Shown here: in pieces, positions 43,839-53,045 of the stretch
Layout: every line of letters begins with the position of its first letter
How positions within the stretch are numbered: position 1 is the first letter of the stretch
NCBI RefSeq assembly: GCF_001430825.1
Contig: NZ_CP010535.1
Span: forward strand, 538,501-602,500
Reading direction: 5' to 3'
DNA: 64,000 nucleotides
Origin: Sediminicola sp. YIK13
GTDB taxonomy: Bacteria; Bacteroidota; Bacteroidia; Flavobacteriales; Flavobacteriaceae
Notes under the pieces: generated by a model
The model's input: the letters and a program-made list of their open reading frames with translations, nothing else
Told to the model about the DNA's origin: nothing
The model's database searches: none
Program-made: the position numbers and the translations under genes

Positions 43839-45503
43839 TTAGGCGCCGTATTTTTTCCTTCTGTAGGCGTTGAAAAGCCATCCAAAAAGTAAGATCAAAG
43901 CTACGGGAAGCCCAATGTTTATATATTGCCACTTGCTTTTCTCATCCACAATTTTTTTCTCGTCCAAAAAGGGGATTGTCACCTTTTTATTTCTAATGTT
44001 TATAAGTCCATTGTCATCTAAAAGGTAATTGATACTGTTTACCAAGAATTCTTTATTTCCAAAATAGTTGTTTGTCCATTTGTCATAACCCAATTCCAAC
44101 GGTCTCCCATTTTTAACTTGGTTTTTGATTAGATCTCCATCGGCAATGACAAGCATTTTGTTTGCCTCTCCTTTTTCCATGGTCCCTTTCAACGCTATGG
44201 GCTTCACCCTATTTAAAAAGGCCGATTTAAATTCACCTTCTATCAAAACTGCCAAAGGCTGGTTTCCATTAGTGTAACTTTCCTTTTTAGGAGGGGTATT
44301 AATGGTATTTAGATTTATTTCCCTTGGCGTACCTTCGGTCTTAGATAAGGGCGAACTATAAAATAAAATGGTCTTTTTATAAGGGTTGGGCAAGGTATCC
44401 ATACTATTGGCAAACTGGAATCTAACAGCCTCCAAATTGTTGTTGATGGGGTGGTTGTTCCTAGAAAAGACCATGGGGTTGTAGTACCAGGGAACCGGGT
44501 TGTATTCTGATTGGTTGCCTTCTCCCGATGCGAGGACGATCTGGGTGAAATATAGATCGTTGATCAATACCGGATTGATACGTACCCCATACTTAAAGAA
44601 AAAATCATTGAGGTTCAAATTTCGTTCCAGGGCAAAAGCACTGCCATTCTCATTAAAAAGACTGTCCAGTTCAATGGCTACCTCATCGATCAACCAAATA
44701 GATTTGCCGCCATTGACAATATATTGATCCAAAACATACTTTTCGGCATCGGTAAAGGCTTGGGTTGGTTTGGCAATGATGGCCAGATCAAATCCCTTTA
44801 ATTGATCCAAAACCTGTTGTGGATTGCTGGCAACGGAATCCAAGGTAATGGCACCAATGTTGTAGTAGTCCCTAATCGTAGTAAGGTAATCAGCAATATA
44901 GATATCTTCCAATTCCCCGTTTCCTTTGATTATGGCTACCCTTTTCTTTTCCTTTATATTAAGTTTTACAAAGGCATCGGCAAAAGCGTACTCTAAATGC
45001 TGAACCGAATTGTTTACGCGTTCTTCCGTACTGGCGCCCAGTTTATTTTTTAAGAGGGGAACCTTTATGGTGGTATTGTTATAGTTGACCATGGCCCATG
45101 GAAATACTATTTCTTGGGATACTTTGCCATTTTCCTCTATAGTTACATTTGCAGGGGTAAGCCCTAATTTTCTCAGTTCTGCAATAATGTTTTCAGATGC
45201 TTCCGCTTCTTCTAGAGGGTTGACAAAGTTAAATTTTATGTTCTTGTTTTTAGAGGCAAACTCTTCTAAAAGTTGTTGGGTCTCTCCTTTGAGTTTTATA
45301 AATTCTGGGGGTAAGTTACCGTCCAACAGCACATCAATGATAACGGGATTTTCAAAATCCTGTACTGAAGAAATGGCTGGTTGGGACAACGTATACCTTT
45401 TGTCCTCGGTAAGATCAAAACGGGTATACATATATTGGCCTATTACATTGATGACCACCAATGCTAGAATTGCCTTGCCAATAGATAAAAAAGATTTTTG
45501 CAT
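43839..45503 (-). CDS. gldG: Gliding motility ABC transporter substrate-binding protein GldG
   Basis: 554 aa. A membrane segment lies at the N-terminus (SIGKAILALVVINVIGQYMYTR starts near residue 6). A large periplasmic region of the ABC-type uncharacterised transport (GldG) family follows, with TRFDLTEDKRYTLS and IWLIDEVAIELDSL. A C-terminal membrane helix (NIGLPVALILLFGWLF) is followed by a basic tail. With GldF, and GldA encoded elsewhere, it forms the transporter linked to gliding. Its ATG overlaps the gldF stop by one base (TAATG), so translation is coupled. Confidence 0.95.
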   Translation of the reverse strand: MQKSFLSIGKAILALVVINVIGQYMYTRFDLTEDKRYTLSQPAISSVQDFENPVIIDVLLDGNLPPEFIKLKGETQQLLEEFASKNKNIKFNFVNPLEEAEASENIIAELRKLGLTPANVTIEENGKVSQEIVFPWAMVNYNNTTIKVPLLKNKLGASTEERVNNSVQHLEYAFADAFVKLNIKEKKRVAIIKGNGELEDIYIADYLTTIRDYYNIGAITLDSVASNPQQVLDQLKGFDLAIIAKPTQAFTDAEKYVLDQYIVNGGKSIWLIDEVAIELDSLFNENGSAFALERNLNLNDFFFKYGVRINPVLINDLYFTQIVLASGEGNQSEYNPVPWYYNPMVFSRNNHPINNNLEAVRFQFANSMDTLPNPYKKTILFYSSPLSKTEGTPREINLNTINTPPKKESYTNGNQPLAVLIEGEFKSAFLNRVKPIALKGTMEKGEANKMLVIADGDLIKNQVKNGRPLELGYDKWTNNYFGNKEFLVNSINYLLDDNGLINIRNKKVTIPFLDEKKIVDEKSKWQYINIGLPVALILLFGWLFNAYRRKKYGA

Positions 45504-46234
45504 TATCTATTTCGGTTTTTTAGTTGTACCACCGTTAGGTAGAGGAAAAAGAGACAGATACTTAAGAAATAAATTAAATCCCTGGTATCCAATACGCCTT
45601 TGGAAATGTTGGTAAAATGTGCCTTCATCCCTAAATTTTGGATGAATAAGGATAGTTCACCATCGGATACCACTGTAGCAATACTTTCAAATCCATAAAA
45701 AAGGAAGAAGCAAAGAACAATACCCATGATAAAAGCAACGATTTGATTTTCGGTCAGAGTGGACGTAAATAAACCAATGGAAATGTAACTAGCCAATAAA
45801 AAGAGTAGGCCAAAATAGGAGCCAACAACAATACCCATATCCAAGTTACCAACAGTTGTGCCCAACTGAGAGACACAGAAGACGTATAGGAATGTTGGAA
45901 TAACGGCAATGAGGGCCAGTGTAAGGGTACCCAAGAATTTGCCGATCACCGTATGTGAAATGGGAATAGGTTTGATGAATAGCAGTTCCAATGTGCCCAA
46001 TTTAATCTCCTCTGAAAAACTTCTCATGGTAATCGCGGGGATCAGAAAAAGAAACACCCAAGGGGCTAGCAGAAAAAATTTATCCAGGTCTGCAAACCCA
46101 TATTCAAGGATATTGAAAGGCCCTTTAAAGACCCATAGGAAAAGGCCCGTTAAAACCAAAAAAAACCCAATGACCAAATAGCCAATTGGCGACGTAAAAA
46201 ATGCTTGTACTTCCCTTTTATAAATGGCTAACAT
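45503..46234 (-). CDS. gldF: Gliding motility ABC transporter permease GldF
   Basis: 243 aa with six hydrophobic membrane segments. The N-terminus is MLAIYKREVQAFFTSPIGYL, and the first periplasmic loop and RSFSEEIKLGTLELL motif are those of the ABC-2 permease family. It partners GldG, coded next with a one-base overlap, and an ATPase not present in the window. It starts 10 bp after the ABM-fold gene, in a four-gene run from 47372 down to 43839. Confidence 0.95.
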   Translation of the reverse strand: MLAIYKREVQAFFTSPIGYLVIGFFLVLTGLFLWVFKGPFNILEYGFADLDKFFLLAPWVFLFLIPAITMRSFSEEIKLGTLELLFIKPIPISHTVIGKFLGTLTLALIAVIPTFLYVFCVSQLGTTVGNLDMGIVVGSYFGLLFLLASYISIGLFTSTLTENQIVAFIMGIVLCFFLFYGFESIATVVSDGELSLFIQNLGMKAHFTNISKGVLDTRDLIYFLSICLFFLYLTVVQLKNRNR

Positions 46235-46244
46235 ACCCTTGCAA

Positions 46245-46541
46245 TCAGTTTAATGTAATTTTCTTATCTACACTCCAAGCCTCAGCTCTTTCTGCAAACA
46301 ATGCTTTTGTCTGGCCCCAAATATTTTTGAATAGCGTTGAATTTCTATAATTGTCCAAATTTTCTTCCGATTGCCAATAGCTGTAAGTGAAAAATATATT
46401 TGGCTGATCCTTATCCTGCAATAACTCTAAAAAGGTACACCCTTCAACGTTTCTTATCAAATTTTTGGAATCTTCAAAAATTTGCTCAAAACTAGCAATA
46501 TTTTCTTTTTTAAAGGTCAATTTTACGATTCGTACGAACAT
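46245..46541 (-). CDS. ABM-domain (antibiotic biosynthesis monooxygenase fold) protein
   Basis: 98 aa, a dimeric ferredoxin-like alpha/beta fold. The pattern MFVRIVKLTFKKENIASFEQ, then GCTFLELLQDKDQPNIFFTYSYW, and a C-terminal WSVDKKI is typical. Members include quinol monooxygenases and heme-degrading enzymes, but most, like this, have no known substrate. It sits with no gap after the SAM hydrolase gene and 10 bp before gldF. Confidence 0.85.
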   Translation of the reverse strand: MFVRIVKLTFKKENIASFEQIFEDSKNLIRNVEGCTFLELLQDKDQPNIFFTYSYWQSEENLDNYRNSTLFKNIWGQTKALFAERAEAWSVDKKITLN

Positions 46542-47372
46542 TTAGATAAAGTTTATGGTAATGGTATCCCTGTAGTCAAGTCCCAGTAAGGTAGAAGCGC
46601 CTCCAACGGTATTGAGGTCACTCTTGTAGATGGCCAGTTCTATATATTCGGAGGAATTGAAGAGCGCCAAAAGATCTCCGGGACCTTTTCTCTGATTTTT
46701 ATCCAGGTTAAAGTTGATGATATCACTAAATCTTTTATGGATCTCCGTCAATTTTTTGTTCCTGGCCTTCAATTCAAATTTTCTGCCATTACGATAGGCC
46801 TCAAATAGACTTTTTTGAATGTTGGACACTACGTTCCCATAGTTGTCAATGTAGATCACATGACCGGTAATGGTTTTTAAATTATCCGAGACTGTCGGGG
46901 TAAATTCTTTAAGATCCTTCAATTTGTCAAATGATTTACCAACAACTTCCAGAGTTCCTCCTCTTGCTATATGGCAAGCCACCTTTACAAAGACATCCAT
47001 TACCGGAAATGGGGTCTGACCGGTATCCGGTAAACTGATCTCAACAATTTTGTCCGGAAGTACTTCGGAAATGATCAATCCGAGCACTCCATTGTTGGCC
47101 ACTATAAAATAATGACCATCCACTAAAACTGCAATATGCTGATTTTCTGGGGTTTTTTCGGAATCGATACCTACAATATGTATGGTACCTTTTGGAAATG
47201 TTTTATAGGAATTTTTAAGAATATAGGCGCATTCCTGTATGTTGAAAGGACTTATAGAGTGCGAAATATCAACAATTCTGGCATTCTCGAGTTCACTGTA
47301 AATAGTGCCCTTAATTGCCCCGGTAAAATGATCTTTATGTCCAAAATCAGTTGTTAATGTAATGATTGCCAT
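46542..47372 (-). CDS. SAM hydroxide adenosyltransferase (DUF62)
   Basis: 276 aa of the family that includes fluorinase and chlorinase but, in most bacteria, splits S-adenosylmethionine with water to adenosine and methionine. Motifs: LTTDFGHKDHFTGAIKG near the start (catalytic Asp), the central DGHYFIVANNGVLGLI, and HVIYIDNYGNVVSNI in the C-terminal domain. First gene of the unit with ABM, gldF and gldG, an arrangement common in Flavobacteriaceae. Divergent from phoH. Confidence 0.9.
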   Translation of the reverse strand: MAIITLTTDFGHKDHFTGAIKGTIYSELENARIVDISHSISPFNIQECAYILKNSYKTFPKGTIHIVGIDSEKTPENQHIAVLVDGHYFIVANNGVLGLIISEVLPDKIVEISLPDTGQTPFPVMDVFVKVACHIARGGTLEVVGKSFDKLKDLKEFTPTVSDNLKTITGHVIYIDNYGNVVSNIQKSLFEAYRNGRKFELKARNKKLTEIHKRFSDIINFNLDKNQRKGPGDLLALFNSSEYIELAIYKSDLNTVGGASTLLGLDYRDTITINFI

Positions 47373-47431
47373 GTAGGACTGTTGATATGTTTTTAGGAAT
47401 GCAAACTGATTTTTTACTTAAGTTTGTTAAA

Positions 47432-47439
47432 CAAAATTA
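47432..47439 (-). promoter_or_regulatory. Candidate -7 box TAATTTTG for the gldFG unit
   Basis: A perfect TAnnTTTG on the minus strand, 59 bp before the SAM hydrolase ATG. The nearest TTG is about 14-15 bp upstream, shorter than usual. Confidence 0.35.
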
Positions 47440-47499
47440 CACAAAAAATTAGCCAACGGAAATTTTCTTTACGGTCATGAACTTTTAAATCCATATTCT

Positions 47500-48453
47500 T
47501 TGAACGAACTTATAATTGAACTTACGGAAATTAGTCCAAGAGAATTTTTTGGACAGCAGAATGAAAACATTGATTTACTTAAGAAATACTTTCCCAAATT
47601 AAAGATTGTTGCTAGGGGCAGTAAGGTAAAAGTGTATGGGGATGAGGACCTCTTGGAGGAGTTCGATAGGCGGTTTGAGAAGATGACAGCCCATTTTGCA
47701 AAGTACAATAAGCTAGATGAGAACGTCATTGAAAGAATCCTTGCCAGCAACGGACAGGAAGAAATGGAAACCTCGCAAATTAGTACTGATGTGCTATTGC
47801 ATGGGGTTAGCGGCAGATTGATCAAGGCACAGACATTAAACCAACAAAAATTGGTGGATTCGTCCAAACAAAACGATATGGTCTTCGCCGTAGGTCCTGC
47901 AGGAACCGGAAAAACCTATACCGGGGTGGCCTTAGCCGTAAAAGCACTAAAAGAGAAGCAGGTAAAGCGAATCATTTTAACCAGACCTGCTGTAGAGGCC
48001 GGAGAGAATTTAGGGTTTTTGCCTGGTGATTTAAAGGAAAAGTTAGACCCCTATATGCAGCCACTATATGATGCGTTGAGGGACATGATACCTCCTGAAA
48101 AACTGGCCCATTTCATAGAAAATGGCACTATACAAATAGCGCCCTTGGCGTTCATGAGGGGAAGAACGTTGGACAATGCCTTCGTAATCTTGGATGAGGC
48201 CCAAAACACCACCCATGCCCAGATGAAGATGTTCCTGACCAGAATGGGTAAGAATGCCAAGTTCATCATTACCGGGGACCCAGGACAAATAGATTTACCA
48301 AGGAGAATTATATCCGGATTAAAGGAGGCGCTATTGGTGCTTAAAAATGTAGAAGGAATAGGAATTATATATCTGGACGATAAAGACGTGATTCGTCATC
48401 GTTTGGTTAAGAAGGTAATTGATGCATATAAAGACATAGAGCATCAAAATTAA
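47500..48453 (+). CDS. phoH: PhoH-family ATPase
   Basis: 317 aa. It starts with TTG at 47500 (residues NELIIELTEISPREFFGQQN), the normal start of flavobacterial members. An N-terminal KH-like region is followed by an ATPase with Walker A GPAGTGKT and Walker B VILDEAQN, plus the family motif RGRTLDNAF. Related to YbeZ, which works with ribosome maturation and RNA decay proteins. purC follows after 6 bp. Confidence 0.96.
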   Translation: MNELIIELTEISPREFFGQQNENIDLLKKYFPKLKIVARGSKVKVYGDEDLLEEFDRRFEKMTAHFAKYNKLDENVIERILASNGQEEMETSQISTDVLLHGVSGRLIKAQTLNQQKLVDSSKQNDMVFAVGPAGTGKTYTGVALAVKALKEKQVKRIILTRPAVEAGENLGFLPGDLKEKLDPYMQPLYDALRDMIPPEKLAHFIENGTIQIAPLAFMRGRTLDNAFVILDEAQNTTHAQMKMFLTRMGKNAKFIITGDPGQIDLPRRIISGLKEALLVLKNVEGIGIIYLDDKDVIRHRLVKKVIDAYKDIEHQN

Positions 48454-48459
48454 GATTAG

Positions 48460-49410
48460 ATGAACAATACCATTACAAGCACAAATTTTAATTTTCCCGG
48501 ACAAAAAAGTGTCTACAAGGGAAAAGTAAGGGAAGTATACCAGTTGGAAAACGATATTTTGGTAATGGTTGCAACGGATAGGCTCTCTGCCTTTGACGTG
48601 GTAATGCCAAAAGGTATTCCTTATAAAGGACAGATTCTCAATCAGATCGCCACCAAAATGATGGCGGATACGGCCGATATTGTACCTAACTGGCTTTTGG
48701 CAACTCCGGACCCCAACGTTGCCGTTGGCCATGCCTGCGAGCCCTTTAAAGTAGAAATGGTAATTCGCGGATATATGTCGGGCCATGCGGCAAGGGAATA
48801 CAAATTGGGCAAGAGGATCTTATGTGGGGTTACAATGCCAGAAGGCATGAAGGAAAATGATAAGTTTCCCGAACCCATCATTACCCCGGCTACAAAAGCT
48901 GAAATGGGAGATCATGATGAGGATATTTCCAGAGAGGATATATTAAAAAGGGGCATAGTTTCAGAAGATGATTATGTTGTATTGGAAAAATACACCCGAG
49001 ATCTTTTTCAAAGAGGCACCGAAATAGCCGCTAAAAGAGGTTTGATATTGGTAGACACCAAATATGAATTTGGCAAGACCAAAGATGGAAAAATTGTATT
49101 GATAGATGAGATCCATACCCCAGATTCCTCTCGTTATTTTTATGCCGATGGCTATGAGGAAAGACAAAATAGGATGGAGCCACAAAAGCAACTCTCTAAA
49201 GAGTTTGTGAGACAATGGTTGATAAGTGAGGGGTTCCAAGGATTGGAAGGACAAAAAGTTCCTGTAATGTCGGATGATTATATTACCACGGTATCAGAAA
49301 GGTATATAGAACTCTATGAGAATATTACTGGAGAGAAGTTTGTTAAGGCAGATATATCGGATATCCAATCCCGTATTGAAAAAAATGTGCTTGCTTATTT
49401 AAAGTCGTAG
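48460..49410 (+). CDS. purC: SAICAR synthase (phosphoribosylaminoimidazole-succinocarboxamide synthase)
   Basis: 316 aa, the longer form usual in Bacteroidota. Motifs: [11 protein letters not shown] (ATP site), [20 protein letters not shown], the [16 protein letters not shown] segment, and [13 protein letters not shown]. It joins CAIR and aspartate with ATP in purine synthesis. The 6-bp gap after phoH indicates co-transcription, and the terminator at 49432 ends the unit. Confidence 0.97.
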   Translation: MNNTITSTNFNFPGQKSVYKGKVREVYQLENDILVMVATDRLSAFDVVMPKGIPYKGQILNQIATKMMADTADIVPNWLLATPDPNVAVGHACEPFKVEMVIRGYMSGHAAREYKLGKRILCGVTMPEGMKENDKFPEPIITPATKAEMGDHDEDISREDILKRGIVSEDDYVVLEKYTRDLFQRGTEIAAKRGLILVDTKYEFGKTKDGKIVLIDEIHTPDSSRYFYADGYEERQNRMEPQKQLSKEFVRQWLISEGFQGLEGQKVPVMSDDYITTVSERYIELYENITGEKFVKADISDIQSRIEKNVLAYLKS

Positions 49411-49431
49411 TGTTTAATTTATAAGATTTGG

Positions 49432-49468
49432 GCTCCTAGAAAAGTTATACTGTTCTGGGAGCTTTTTT
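49432..49468. terminator. Rho-independent terminator after purC
   Basis: GCTCCTAGAA (49432-49441) pairs with TTCTGGGAGC (49453-49462), followed by TTTTTT. It just touches the stop of the convergent exonuclease gene. Confidence 0.85.
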
Positions 49469-50126
49469 ATTTGAACAGATCCTTTAAAGTAGGCTCCTTT
49501 CTATATTTCATCCTGTTCAGGATCTTAAGAAAAGCAATGGCGGTAATATAGGAGTCGCCAATAGCGGTATGCCTATCTTCTTTTGAGATACTGAACTTAT
49601 CTGCAAGGTCATCCAGTGTGTAATGATCTTTTTTTTCCAGCAACGTCGTAAAAAGCAGGGATTTTTTGTACAATACGGCTGTATCTAAAGCCTTGTTCTT
49701 TAATTTGGGCAATCCATGGCGCTCTAAGGCCCTATTGATCATAGTGACATCAAATTTGGTGTGGTGTGCTATGATTACAGAATTTCCGAGGTACTCCAAT
49801 AATTGCTGCAAGGCTTCAATTTCAGGTAGGCGTTCTATCTTTCCTTTTTTTAGGATACAGTGTATTTCTGCACTTTCAATATTATAGTGTTCTTGATGTA
49901 CAAACACCTCCAGGCTGTCTTGAATGGCAATGGTGTTATTTTTAAGTCCAATAGCACCTATACATAAAATTCGATCCGTGTTATAATCAAATCCTGTGGT
50001 TTCTGTATCTAGGACTACAAAGCGAACCGACTTAAGGTCATTAGGGATTTTATTCTCGAAAGACCTTTCGTAAGTGACCCAAAAATCTGGGTAATCCTTT
50101 TTCTGCTTTTTGAAGAGGTTTATCAT
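49467..50126 (-). CDS. DEDDh 3'-5' exonuclease (PolC/DnaQ epsilon-like)
   Basis: 219 aa. Motif Exo I is VLDTETTGF, Exo II is VIIAHHTKFDVTMINRAL, and Exo III is DRHTAIGDSYITA, so the four acidic residues and the His are in place. It is a stand-alone nuclease, not fused to a polymerase. The start overlaps the stop of the DUF294 gene by 4 bases (ATGA), so the two are translationally coupled. Confidence 0.93.
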   Translation of the reverse strand: MINLFKKQKKDYPDFWVTYERSFENKIPNDLKSVRFVVLDTETTGFDYNTDRILCIGAIGLKNNTIAIQDSLEVFVHQEHYNIESAEIHCILKKGKIERLPEIEALQQLLEYLGNSVIIAHHTKFDVTMINRALERHGLPKLKNKALDTAVLYKKSLLFTTLLEKKDHYTLDDLADKFSISKEDRHTAIGDSYITAIAFLKILNRMKYRKEPTLKDLFK

Positions 50127-52045
50127 CCTAATATGTTGGCTACTTTGAAACGGATTGAAATGAGTTCCTGAATTTCTGAAATGGTCTTGAAGGTCCTTTT
50201 TAGCTTTATTTTTTCCTCCTTGGTAAGGGATTCCAGGGCTATGAACCTCCCCGAATCATTATGGAGTAGGCCCTGCTTGGTTCTAAATTTTAATAGGGCT
50301 TTGGAAGCATAAGAACAGGCCAGATATAGCTCTTCATTATTGGGTTCCAATTGTGCCAATTTTTCAAATCGTTCCGCGGTATTGTTGATAGATTTTACGG
50401 AGTGGGATAAGATAAGAACACGGGCGGCATCTGTCAATGGCATTAATGCACGTCTTTTAATATCAAAGAAATCCTTATGGGCACCATCCTGTTCAACGAG
50501 AAACTGCCTAAAGAAACCGGTAGGGGATGGGTTTTGAAGGGCGCCACTTGCCAAATGCACATAAAATATGGGGTAACTGCTTACGCTTTTAAAGATATAG
50601 TCAGATAATTCAGCTACCATTTGGGCATCCCCATAAGCCAAACTATAGTCAAAAAATATAGAGGACAGCAACACTTCATCATTACCTGGATTGGTGATCC
50701 AATGGGAAACGGTTTGTTTCCATTGTTCTAGACTTTGACACCATTTGGGGTTAGAGGCCATCATTTCTGCGGGACAATAATCATATCCAATGACGTTAAG
50801 ACCTTTATTTACTGTGGAAGCCAATTTTAAAAAATAGGCCTTCGTCTCTTCCAATAATTCCTCTTCCACATCCTCAAAAACAAGGGCATTGTCCTGATCT
50901 GTATGCAACAGTTGTTCACTTCTTCCCTGACTTCCCATTGCCAGCCATGCAAATTTTACTGGTGGCGGATCTTGCATTTTCGACAGGGCTATCTTTACGA
51001 CTTGCTTGATGCAGGCATCGTTCAATTCGGCAATAATTTTAGAAGTCAAGGTCATCGGAATATTTTGTGCCAAATACCCATGCAGTAACTGCATGATACT
51101 TGCCCTGATGGGCTTAATTTCCTTAAATCTTTTAGCTCTTTTAATTGCCTTTATAAGGACGGCAGGATTATTACCTAGGGCAACCATTACATCATGCTTG
51201 GAAAGAATACCACAGGCTTTGGTATTGGTTGTACCATCCTTTGTAAGGCACAAGTGGCTAATATTGCTTTTCATCATGGCCATTTGGGCCTGGGTAATGG
51301 TGAGATTCTTGCGGTAGGTGATAACAGGGGAAGTCATTATTTTGGAAGCGGCCGTAGTAATGGGATATTCTCCAGTGACAATTTTATTCCTCAAATCTTT
51401 ATCTGTAATGATCCCTATGGGCAATGAGTCCTTCACCACCAGCATGGCACCAACATTTTTTTTGGTCATTGTCGCGGCTATGGACTTTGCTGTAGTCCTA
51501 GGCGAACATGTAACAAGTTTTTTAGAATATTTAACAGGTTGAAGATCATGTAGTTTTTGAATGGTATTTACTTCTTCCACTACTTCTGACTCACCAAAAA
51601 GCTTACCCCTGTGGCTTTTAGAATAGGGATTTCGGGTGTTGGAAGCAAAGCTTTCAATTAGAAAGTTCCCTACTTCCTTGTTTTCTAGTGCATAAGGCTT
51701 AAAGATTGATATTGGAATAGCATAAAGAATACTCTCTTCATGGGTTTTTGCCTCCATTTTATAGTTTTCGAGAGCTATTAGGGGTCTTAGTCCAAAAATA
51801 TCTCCTTCATCGCATATATCCACAATATCGTTTTTAGGACTTTTGCGCAAGGCAACAGCCCCCTTATGTACCACATAGAAATGGGAGTGTGACTCTTCAT
51901 TCTCAGCAAAAATAAGGGTGTCCTTTTCTTTGTAAATAATAGAAATTTGCTCCGAAAGAGTTTCAATTTCGTACTGCGGGAGAAGGCTGAAAGGAGGGTA
52001 ATTTTTCAAAAAATCAGCAACCCTATGGGAAATGGTATTCTTCAT
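50123..52045 (-). CDS. CNMP-CBS-DUF294 nucleotidyltransferase-like signalling protein
   Basis: 640 aa, cytoplasmic. Domains in order: a cyclic-nucleotide-binding fold (about 15-140), two CBS motifs (about 175-295), a DUF294 nucleotidyltransferase-like domain with WLAMGSQGRSEQLLHTDQDN (about 365-390) giving the GS and D-x-D residues, and a helical C-terminal domain (500-635). This layout is like the GlnD-related proteins often found with acetate transport. It probably senses nucleotides and modifies or degrades a partner; the partner is unknown. Coupled to the exonuclease by a 4-base overlap. Confidence 0.9.
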   Translation of the reverse strand: MKNTISHRVADFLKNYPPFSLLPQYEIETLSEQISIIYKEKDTLIFAENEESHSHFYVVHKGAVALRKSPKNDIVDICDEGDIFGLRPLIALENYKMEAKTHEESILYAIPISIFKPYALENKEVGNFLIESFASNTRNPYSKSHRGKLFGESEVVEEVNTIQKLHDLQPVKYSKKLVTCSPRTTAKSIAATMTKKNVGAMLVVKDSLPIGIITDKDLRNKIVTGEYPITTAASKIMTSPVITYRKNLTITQAQMAMMKSNISHLCLTKDGTTNTKACGILSKHDVMVALGNNPAVLIKAIKRAKRFKEIKPIRASIMQLLHGYLAQNIPMTLTSKIIAELNDACIKQVVKIALSKMQDPPPVKFAWLAMGSQGRSEQLLHTDQDNALVFEDVEEELLEETKAYFLKLASTVNKGLNVIGYDYCPAEMMASNPKWCQSLEQWKQTVSHWITNPGNDEVLLSSIFFDYSLAYGDAQMVAELSDYIFKSVSSYPIFYVHLASGALQNPSPTGFFRQFLVEQDGAHKDFFDIKRRALMPLTDAARVLILSHSVKSINNTAERFEKLAQLEPNNEELYLACSYASKALLKFRTKQGLLHNDSGRFIALESLTKEEKIKLKRTFKTISEIQELISIRFKVANILG

Positions 52046-52300
52046 GGCACAAATTTGTGGATAAAGTTACTCTATAGACTAATGAATAGGCCTAAAAATA
52101 GTTAATAATTGGATGTTGAAAAAATACGCCACCTCCTAATAGTTTTCAATCATTCAAAATGAAAGATAGTACCATGCTCTAAAAGTAACGGAATGTAAAT
52201 TTGCCAGTGAGTTGGAATATTGGCTAATAATTTACCATATGTTTAAGATTTTTTTAAAAACTTTAAACAAAAATTAAGAATATTTACCTTACTCATCATC

Positions 52301-52308
52301 TACCTTTA
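52301..52308 (+). promoter_or_regulatory. Candidate -7 box TACCTTTA of the fasciclin gene
   Basis: The same TACCTTTA occurs before the M20 gene. It is 23 bp from the ATG at 52332. No clear TTG at -33. The rest of 52046-52331 has no gene. Confidence 0.35.
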
Positions 52309-52331
52309 CAAAAACTTTAAAATAAGATATT

Positions 52332-52919
52332 ATGAACCTAATGAAAATTATTAGCGCCTTTGCACTTGTTGGAGTAATTACTACCTCTTGTGGGCAAACA
52401 AAAAAAGAAGCGTCAGATGCAATGGACGAAGCCTCCACTGAGGTAATGGAAGTTGTTGAACAAACAGTTGAAACACCAAATATTGTAGGTGTTGCTGCTG
52501 GGAACGAAAACTTTACAACCTTGGTAGCTGCGGTAAAAGCAGCAGATTTGGTAGCAACTTTGAGCAGTGAAGGACCATTTACGGTTTTTGCACCGACCAA
52601 TGATGCATTTGCAAAATTACCAGCAGGAACAGTAGAAGGACTTTTGAAGCCAGAAAGTAAAGGAACTTTAACAGCCGTATTGACTTACCACGTCGTGGCA
52701 GGAAAATTTGAGGCTGCTGCCGTTATTGATGCCATTAATAAAAATAATGGAAAGTTTGAAGTAACCACAGTACAAGGTGGAATGATAACTTTAAGCTTAA
52801 ACGATGGTAATGTGATGTTGACCGATGCCAAAGGAGGAACTGCGACCGTAGTTATGGCCGATGTAGCCGCTTCTAATGGGGTAATACACGCTATCGATAC
52901 TGTAGTGATGCCACAATAA
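52332..52919 (+). CDS. Fasciclin-domain lipoprotein
   Basis: 195 aa. A lipoprotein signal ends in TTSC (Cys at residue 20, MNLMKIISAFALVGVITTSC), followed by a charged linker of about 40 residues and one fasciclin domain: FTVFAPTNDAFAKLPAGTV (H1-like box), LTYHVVAGK, and the end motif ASNGVIHAIDTVVMPQ. Such proteins promote adhesion or act at the cell surface. Single gene with its own terminator. Confidence 0.93.
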   Translation: MNLMKIISAFALVGVITTSCGQTKKEASDAMDEASTEVMEVVEQTVETPNIVGVAAGNENFTTLVAAVKAADLVATLSSEGPFTVFAPTNDAFAKLPAGTVEGLLKPESKGTLTAVLTYHVVAGKFEAAAVIDAINKNNGKFEVTTVQGGMITLSLNDGNVMLTDAKGGTATVVMADVAASNGVIHAIDTVVMPQ

Positions 52920-52943
52920 TAAATTTCTAGTATATTCATCAGA

Positions 52944-52978
52944 AAGCCGTCAGCTTTAAGCTTTGACGGCTTTTTTTT
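52944..52978. terminator. Rho-independent terminator after the fasciclin gene
   Basis: AAGCCGTCA (52944-52952) pairs with TGACGGCTT (52964-52972), followed by a T run. Confidence 0.9.
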
Positions 52979-53045
52979 GTTTTTTATTCGCTTCGATGCA
53001 CTTCGAAATTAACCAGGAAATAAATGGTACAAAAGATAAGCTCAT

